Below, in pieces: positions 59,276 through 64,000 of a DNA stretch of 64,000 nt. The translations under genes and the position numbers were made by a program. The stretch comes from Dipteris shenzhenensis. Lineage: Eukaryota > Polypodiophyta > Polypodiopsida > Gleicheniales. The notes below the pieces were generated by a model. It searched no databases, had not been told where the DNA came from, and saw only the letters and a program-made list of their open reading frames with translations. Position 1 is the stretch's first letter. The number at the start of each line of letters is the position of its first letter. The stretch lies in NCBI GenBank assembly GCA_047967505.1, contig CM106539.1; one strand, 5' to 3'.

Positions 59276-59311
59276 AGAAGATGCAGGGCGGAAGGTCCAA
59301 GGTGCAGGAAC

Positions 59312-60553
59312 GTGCGGTGTTCAAGAGAAGAATGTGATGAGAAGAAACCGCGACGAGGTGGAAGGACTTGTGCAGAACGAGTGAGGATGAGAAGAAGAGG
59401 GTCTGAAAGAGAAGTGGTGCGAAGGGTGAAGAAAATAGTGAAGCGCACAAGTCCAGTTCTCCCAAAACATAAAATCATCTCTTGGGTGATGCACCAATAT
59501 TTGAAATCAACGTGGCAAGACGCATGGAAAGAATGGAAGCAGTGCATTAACGCAATGATCCGACTGGAAGAGTCAAAAACGAGTCTAAGTATTGGCTCGG
59601 ATTCTTTTCCTCCTTGTTACTTGGGCTTATTGCCTAAGCCAATGTTGATGACAAGTGCCGAAAGAAAGATCAAGCCGTTGGGGCATATTTTACTTTGGGT
59701 AGGTTGGAAATTCTGGCCGGGTGAGCAAATTGGTTCACTTGGACAGGTGGCAAGTGGCAAGCTGATGCTGTATGCGGGGTGGAAAGATTGGCCCGGCATA
59801 GTGTCGTCCCTCGATATCATGTTGGAAGCAGTGTGGAAATTTTGGCCAGGTGATGCTTGGCTTGTTCATCTCGCACGTGGGCTTCCAAGGCAGATCCGGC
59901 CAAGGGGGCCTCTTTCGAATCTAATGTTGCTTGCGGGTTGGAAACATTGGCCCGGTCCAATGTCACGTCCCGATGTTACCTTTTTGGCAGGTTGGAAATT
60001 TTGGCCGGGGAATCTATCCAAATGGCTAATTTTTCTTTTTTGGAAACTATATGCATATGCGGTGACCCCTCTAAAACGTCAAAGCTTGAGGCACCGTTTG
60101 CTTTGTAAAATATGTTGTAAAATTACTTCATTCTTAACATTTTTCACCCCCCATTATGAGGAGAAGGCAAATTTTGATGCCCATGTAAAAAGTCATACTA
60201 GCGCGTGTGGCGTCACTCATTCGAGACGTTCTCGGATTGAGGTTAGGCTTTTGTGTGTGTGTGTGGCCACTCACTTAAGTCACCTTGGTGAGGCTAGGCT
60301 TTTGTGTATAGCCGGCAATGCTCTCCCTTTAATTGATGAGGAGAAGGCAAATTTTGATGCCCAACTAAGAGGTCATACTAGTGCATGTGTGGCCACTCTT
60401 TCGAGACGTTCTCGGATGGAGGTTAGGCTTTTGTGTGTGTGTGTGGCCACTCACTTAAGTCACCTTGGTGAGGTTAGGCTTTTGTGTATAGCCGGCAACG
60501 CTCCCCCTTTAATTGATGAGGACATCAATTCTTTTGAACCGGGGAGAGTATAA
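59312..60553 (+). CDS. E-element ORF with GWKxWPG repeats
   Basis: 413 codons, ending at TAA beside the 3' LTR. Residues ~130-235 carry five copies of a short repeat around GWKFWPG, GWKDWPG, VWKFWPG, GWKHWPG and GWKFWPG (about 59,700-60,011), spaced 25, 18, 35 and 18 residues. Third codon positions vary (Pro CCG, CCC, CCA; Gly GGT, GGC, GGG) while the residues stay, which argues for protein-level constraint. Two 60-residue tandem units follow (60,158-60,517), then EDINSFEPGRV at the end. No RT, protease or integrase motif. I do not recognise the family; the start codon is uncertain. Confidence 0.65.
   Translation: MRCSREECDEKKPRRGGRTCAERVRMRRRGSEREVVRRVKKIVKRTSPVLPKHKIISWVMHQYLKSTWQDAWKEWKQCINAMIRLEESKTSLSIGSDSFPPCYLGLLPKPMLMTSAERKIKPLGHILLWVGWKFWPGEQIGSLGQVASGKLMLYAGWKDWPGIVSSLDIMLEAVWKFWPGDAWLVHLARGLPRQIRPRGPLSNLMLLAGWKHWPGPMSRPDVTFLAGWKFWPGNLSKWLIFLFWKLYAYAVTPLKRQSLRHRLLCKICCKITSFLTFFTPHYEEKANFDAHVKSHTSACGVTHSRRSRIEVRLLCVCVATHLSHLGEARLLCIAGNALPLIDEEKANFDAQLRGHTSACVATLSRRSRMEVRLLCVCVATHLSHLGEVRLLCIAGNAPPLIDEDINSFEPGRV
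60158..60517 (+). repeat. 180-bp in-frame tandem repeat, two units
   Basis: Units start at 60,158 and 60,338 (GAGGAGAAGGCAAATTTTGA). 180 bp is 60 codons, so the frame is preserved. A single diverged match to its start lies on the minus strand near 61,580. Confidence 0.9.
60541..60548 (+). promoter_or_regulatory. Polypurine tract of E element
   Basis: GGGGAGAG directly before TATAAGAAAGTCAAC, the LTR start also seen at 32,271. Confidence 0.6.
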
Positions 60554-60646
60554 GAAAGTCAACATTAGGGTTGACCTGTCGTGAGTGTTTGGAACGTTTT
60601 TTGGGCGAAGGAGGCGCCGCGGTGCCTAGCGGCCAGCCACTACTGT
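60549..60646 (+). repeat. E-family LTR, first ~98 bp only
   Basis: Matches 32,271-32,365 (GTCAAC, AGGGTTGACC, GGCGCCGCGGTGCCTAG) and then switches at CCACTACT to the complement of another E LTR end. Confidence 0.75.
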
Positions 60647-61392
60647 TACGGACCAGGTCTTCGGGACTTAGATTTTTCTTCTATGCAGCGGATATTTCTT
60701 GACCCGGCCCGCTAACCTCAAGCGCACCTAGGACTCACCAGCCCCAGATACACCCAGAGCTATCGTTTGCATTCTGCGACACCTTTGTGTTTTCCAGCCA
60801 AAACGGGCCCTGGCACGTCCTGCACCTAGATGGCCGTTTCCAATCCCAACCACGACGCGTCCTCCCCTAGACCGCCGTTCACGGATCCTCTGATCCCCAT
60901 GCCCCTTTCATGGGCGACTGATCCCCAAACGGTTCCGGCTCCCCGCTTGTATCTCGGTCTATCGGTGAAGACACACAGACTCACGGGTCTACACAACACT
61001 TGCCTGATTCACAATTCACACAGAAAACCCACCGCATGACATTCCACCTTTAGCCCAGCTTGCTTAGAGAGCTACACAACGGTTCACGAATATTTACAAT
61101 GGTATGAAAGGAATGGGCCGCTCACCGTTCCCCGCTCACGTTCACGTGCACTCATGCCCTTCCCACGTTTTGCTTTCCAGTGTGTGCCCACACAAGTGCA
61201 CCATAAGATCACAACACGTAAAACGGCCCGAGATGTTACTTGCAAGAAAGTACAAGAAAGAGTGCCAAACGATGGCTTGATAACGCTAGACTGCAAGAAA
61301 GAGTATTTACAAGCAACTGAGCGCACAACCGCATCACTATGTTTTCCTGCAGGATGCAACCTCACATGCAGGGAGACAACCTTCCATATACT
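60647..61392 (-). repeat. E-family LTR type 1, antisense
   Basis: Complement of the type 1 sequence at 25,786-26,656. Its 3' end faces the truncated LTR at 60,646. It is the 3' LTR of the minus-strand E element to the right. Confidence 0.75.
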
Positions 61393-61811
61393 CTCCATGG
61401 CTCCAAAAGAGCTTGAGCTCCGTCTCAAGCGTGGAGGCTTCAAAACCAAAAGCCTAACCCCAAACAAGATTGACTCGAGAGGGTGGCCACACGACGCACA
61501 CAAGAGCCTAACCTCGATTCCGAAATGCCCCGCCACACACGCGCTAGCTACCTCAACATCAAACTTTGCCTTCTCCTCATAATGGCGGGCACAATTTGAC
61601 ATGAAACAATATTGTTACACAATATGGGTGAATACTTACAACGGGGATATTTTTTGTACAAACGCCTTAAGCACACATAAAACGTTTGAAGATCATACAT
61701 GTGAGCGCCTTAGCAATGGAGCTTTAATTGGAAGTACAAGTCCATGCCTGCATAGATGATCGTGAGTGCATTCGGCTGGGGAGTTTGGAATTAATACACA
61801 ACCAAGATAGT
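61393..61811 (-). other. E-element internal region near 3' LTR (antisense)
   Basis: The minus strand carries HYEEKAKFD and IEVRLLC (within 61,602-61,393), matching the 60-residue unit of the plus-strand E copy once. 61,603-61,811 has no open frame of note. Confidence 0.5.
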
Positions 61812-63248
61812 TTATCCTGGCCAAAACTTCCACCCCGCATGAAGCGTATGGTCTGGACGTACTGCGGCGCCGGGCCAAAATTTCCAACCCGCCCATAGCA
61901 TCACCTTGTAAGAGAGCCCCAACGGTGAGATGTATGGCATTGAAGCACCAATGAGAAGGTATGTCGCACCAGGCCAGTCTTTCCAACCTGCCTGCATCAT
62001 CACGTTGGCGGAACACGCCAACGGCGAGATATGTGCCATTGATGTGCCGATGACGAGGTATGCTACGTCTAGCCAGTCTTTCCGACTTGACTGTAGCATC
62101 ACGTTGACGAAACGCCCCAACGGTGGAATATATGCCATTGAAGCACCGATGACGAGGTATGCCGCGCCAGGCCAATCTTTCCGACCCGCATGCAGCATAA
62201 TGTTTGGCGGCTGAGTCCGTCGGATCTGTTCTACTGAGGTGCTTGTTTTGGACGCTGCCTCATGTCCCTGCGTGAGACTAGAGAGCAACATCCCCCTTAG
62301 TAGCCTAGTTTGCTTAATGGAGTAGTTTGGAGTGTGCACTTCTATCCTCTCACCTGGACCAACCGCTCGGTACACAATCATGTTATCACTTCTATCCCCA
62401 GGTGAGGCATCCAATCGCATCGGTGGCCAGACTTTCCATCCAACCCTCATCAAAACATCACTATGCCCTTGAGGCAAGATCAACACTATGAAGCTCCGTT
62501 TTCCCTTTACTGTCTCAAAACCCGACTTTACATCTTTATGTTCCTGGACCACTATTCTACATGCAACTCTTGACTTCCTACACCAACTCGCGGTCTTGCC
62601 GTTTCTGGGTCTGCTCCCCTGTTGCCTTTCTATGCTCATCCTCCCATTGCATGTCATCATTTTTCTCACCCTTCGCAGCATCCCAATCCACGTTCCGGTT
62701 CTTTGTTCCTCTTTCCCTTGGCCTGTCTCCTCTTCGCGGTTCATATCATGAGCCTCATGGCGGCTCCTCCTTTGCCTCCCTGTCCACCGTCCACGTAACT
62801 TGTTCCCCCTCATCAATTGTTCATCTTGGACCTCTACGCCCAGATCTTGATTGGCCTCCCGTCCCCTTTGTCGTGACCAAAACGGCCACCTCCTCATCAT
62901 GGTACCAACTTTGCCCGTTCTTTGCGTAGGTATGTTCACATTCACCTCGGGCTGTTGCATTGCACTTCGAGGCCCACTATGTCGTGACCTCATCCTCCCC
63001 ATGGTCTTTCCTTCACGTTTCCAACATGGTTCCTCCCGATCCAGGGTCTCTTCCAATTGTCCATCATCCTCTGGGCTCACGGCGCCCACTTGTTCATCTT
63101 CTTTTTGTTCCCTTGGGCTGACGGTGCCCACCTGTTCATCCCTTTGCTTCTGTTCCTTGCGGCCTTGTGCGCCGCTCCGCACTAGCATACTATGGCCTTT
63201 CTCGCCATTCTTCCCTAGCACATTTCGGCTCATCTCACCCGATCCCAC
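61812..63248 (-). CDS. E-element ORF with GWKxWPG repeats (antisense)
   Basis: 478 codons on the minus strand, ending TAA at 61,812. The first ~250 residues are charged, with Arg, Lys, Glu and Gln. The C-terminal part has six repeat copies: GWKVWPP, GRKDWPG, SRKDWLD, GWKDWPG, GWKFWPG, GWKFWPG, most preceded by ML or LH and Ala. Three of them lie in 33-residue units with YLVIGASMAYI-type spacers. Codon third positions again vary. Trp-to-Arg and Pro-to-Leu changes in two units suggest decay. Function unknown. It is in a different frame from the gag-like ORF upstream. Confidence 0.65.
   Translation of the reverse strand: MGSGEMSRNVLGKNGEKGHSMLVRSGAQGRKEQKQRDEQVGTVSPREQKEDEQVGAVSPEDDGQLEETLDREEPCWKREGKTMGRMRSRHSGPRSAMQQPEVNVNIPTQRTGKVGTMMRRWPFWSRQRGREANQDLGVEVQDEQLMRGNKLRGRWTGRQRRSRHEAHDMNREEETGQGKEEQRTGTWIGMLRRVRKMMTCNGRMSIERQQGSRPRNGKTASWCRKSRVACRIVVQEHKDVKSGFETVKGKRSFIVLILPQGHSDVLMRVGWKVWPPMRLDASPGDRSDNMIVYRAVGPGERIEVHTPNYSIKQTRLLRGMLLSSLTQGHEAASKTSTSVEQIRRTQPPNIMLHAGRKDWPGAAYLVIGASMAYIPPLGRFVNVMLQSSRKDWLDVAYLVIGTSMAHISPLACSANVMMQAGWKDWPGATYLLIGASMPYISPLGLSYKVMLWAGWKFWPGAAVRPDHTLHAGWKFWPG
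61905..62215 (-). repeat. 99-bp in-frame tandem repeat, about three units
   Basis: On the minus strand, units of 33 codons each contain one WPG-type motif and one spacer with ASMxYI or TSMAHI. 99 bp keeps the frame. Confidence 0.85.
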
Positions 63249-63364
63249 TTGCTCTCACTGTGGCTCATGTCGCCTCTTTGCATCTGTTCATCATGGCCTG
63301 GCTTGCCGTTTTCACCCCGACTTCGATTACCCTTTCCATCACCGACTCTGCTTGAACACGGTCT

Positions 63365-63952
63365 CTACATCATGGCTCTTTCTGAGCCCACGGTTCCACT
63401 TGAACCCACACTCGGTGTTTCTGCCACGGCTCGTCTTGAGCCCACATTTCCATTCTGCGTCACTGTTCCTCTTGACCCTTCATTAGGTCTGCCCTGCCTT
63501 GGATCCACGGTTCCTCCTTGACCGTTCTTTTTCTTCTTCGCGGCTCCTCCTTGGCCGTTCACCTTTGTCTCTTGCACGGCTCCTCCTTGGCCGTTCTCCT
63601 TTGAATTCCCCACTGCTTGTGGTTCAATCCTTGACTGCCACCATCTCTGGCTCCACCGTCGCCGTTCTTCCTCTTCTAGATCCGCATTCTCCAGCTCCAT
63701 CGCTGTTTCTGCTTCTGACTCTTCCCCTGAGTCCGTTTCTGAGTCACTTTTCGGTTCCACGGTCGGTCTAAATTCACCCTTGAGGTAAATATCATAGACA
63801 AGTCTAAAAACCACAAAGAACTCATGGCGCCACTTCTCAGAGTCACCCTCCATATCGAAACGGTGGACTAGCCCTTGAAGGTAGCTCATGTCCTTCTTAA
63901 TCAAGACCGTCACCATTCTGGCACCTTCCTCATAATCTCGACCGCCGTTCAC
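63365..63952 (-). CDS. E-element gag-like ORF (antisense)
   Basis: 195 codons. The N-terminal half has VTVLIKKDMSYLQGLVHRF and WRHEFFVVFRLVYDIYLKG, then an acidic Ser/Glu stretch and EEEERRRWSQRWWQ, followed by Asn-Gly-Gln-Gly-Gly repeats. The same order is seen broken at 33,180-33,880, so this copy shows the family's intact frame. A Gag-like role is inferred from the position downstream of a primer site in the sister copy; no zinc knuckle seen. Sequence upstream of 63,952 leaves the window. Confidence 0.6.
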   Translation of the reverse strand: MNGGRDYEEGARMVTVLIKKDMSYLQGLVHRFDMEGDSEKWRHEFFVVFRLVYDIYLKGEFRPTVEPKSDSETDSGEESEAETAMELENADLEEEERRRWSQRWWQSRIEPQAVGNSKENGQGGAVQETKVNGQGGAAKKKKNGQGGTVDPRQGRPNEGSRGTVTQNGNVGSRRAVAETPSVGSSGTVGSERAMM

Positions 63953-64000
63953 ACTACGCTCTCGTCTGCATTTTCCAATGGTAAACTCTGACCTGCTTTC

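Noticed and set aside
58590-59547. Overlapping Phe/Ser/His-rich minus-strand ORFs
   Set aside because: Shadows of the Lys/Glu/Arg-rich plus-strand frame; several overlap in different frames and none shows a domain.
62488-63521. Plus-strand ORFs of 87-211 codons
   Set aside because: Complement of the E-element ORFs at 61,812-63,248 and 63,365-63,952, which have homologues elsewhere in the window.

Overview
This is plant nuclear repeat DNA with no convincing host protein-coding gene. Plant-type TTTAGGG telomere-like tracts, Ty1/copia and Ty3/gypsy fragments, caulimovirid-like reverse transcriptase remnants and a nuclear 18S-5.8S-25S rDNA fragment all point to a vascular plant. The 5.8S and ITS2-proximal sequence looks unlike that of flowering plants. 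Together with the endogenous caulimovirid this makes a fern the best guess; that is inference, not proof. LAYOUT. (1) 1-23,897 (copy A) and 35,341-58,451 (copy B) are two direct, nearly identical copies of one ~23-24 kb block, offset 35,340 at the left and 34,554 at the right because of indels. In the first 4 kb I count only about ten differences. The block starts at or before base 1, so its true left edge is not visible. (2) Each copy holds, in order: an AT-rich stretch, a degenerate telomere-like tract, the 3' end of an old copia element with an LTR, a gypsy RT scrap, an inverted and partly tandem set of caulimovirid fragments (coat-like zinc-knuckle ORF, aspartic protease, RT-RNase H, promoter-like TATA region, no integrase), a copia element nested in the viral protease, and then a mosaic of a second caulimovirid lineage, a copia fragment, gypsy integrase, another copia pol and a solo-like LTR. 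In copy A the nested copia is complete (10,141-15,611, 352-bp LTRs, 5-bp target duplication TGCTC). In copy B an 819-bp deletion removed its 3' end. (3) 23,898-35,340 lies between the copies: more caulimovirid sequence, an array of related LTRs, a truncated and decayed rDNA cassette (28,739-31,457), more of the same LTRs with a tRNA-Met-like primer site and a gag-like ORF, then a ~125-bp minisatellite and AT-rich DNA. (4) 58,452-64,000 holds two facing members of one LTR-element family (called E here) that abut at their LTRs. E elements show no RT, protease or integrase, but carry long charged ORFs and a peptide repeat I do not recognise, consensus AGWKxWPG, seen 11 times on two opposite-strand elements and varying mostly at silent codon positions. 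HOW IT FITS TOGETHER. Nothing here works as a gene set. Nearly every viral and retroelement frame is broken, and most copia breaks are TAG or TGA where CAG, CGA or TGG is expected, as methylation-driven C-to-T decay would give. Order of events (inference): caulimovirid integration and rearrangement, copia insertion (LTRs now about 6% apart), then recent duplication of the whole block, then deletion in copy B. The viral coat-like frame runs unbroken across 23,897 in copy A but stops dead at 58,451 in copy B, so A is probably the parental arrangement. The E family and its WPG repeat are the best candidates for something undescribed.
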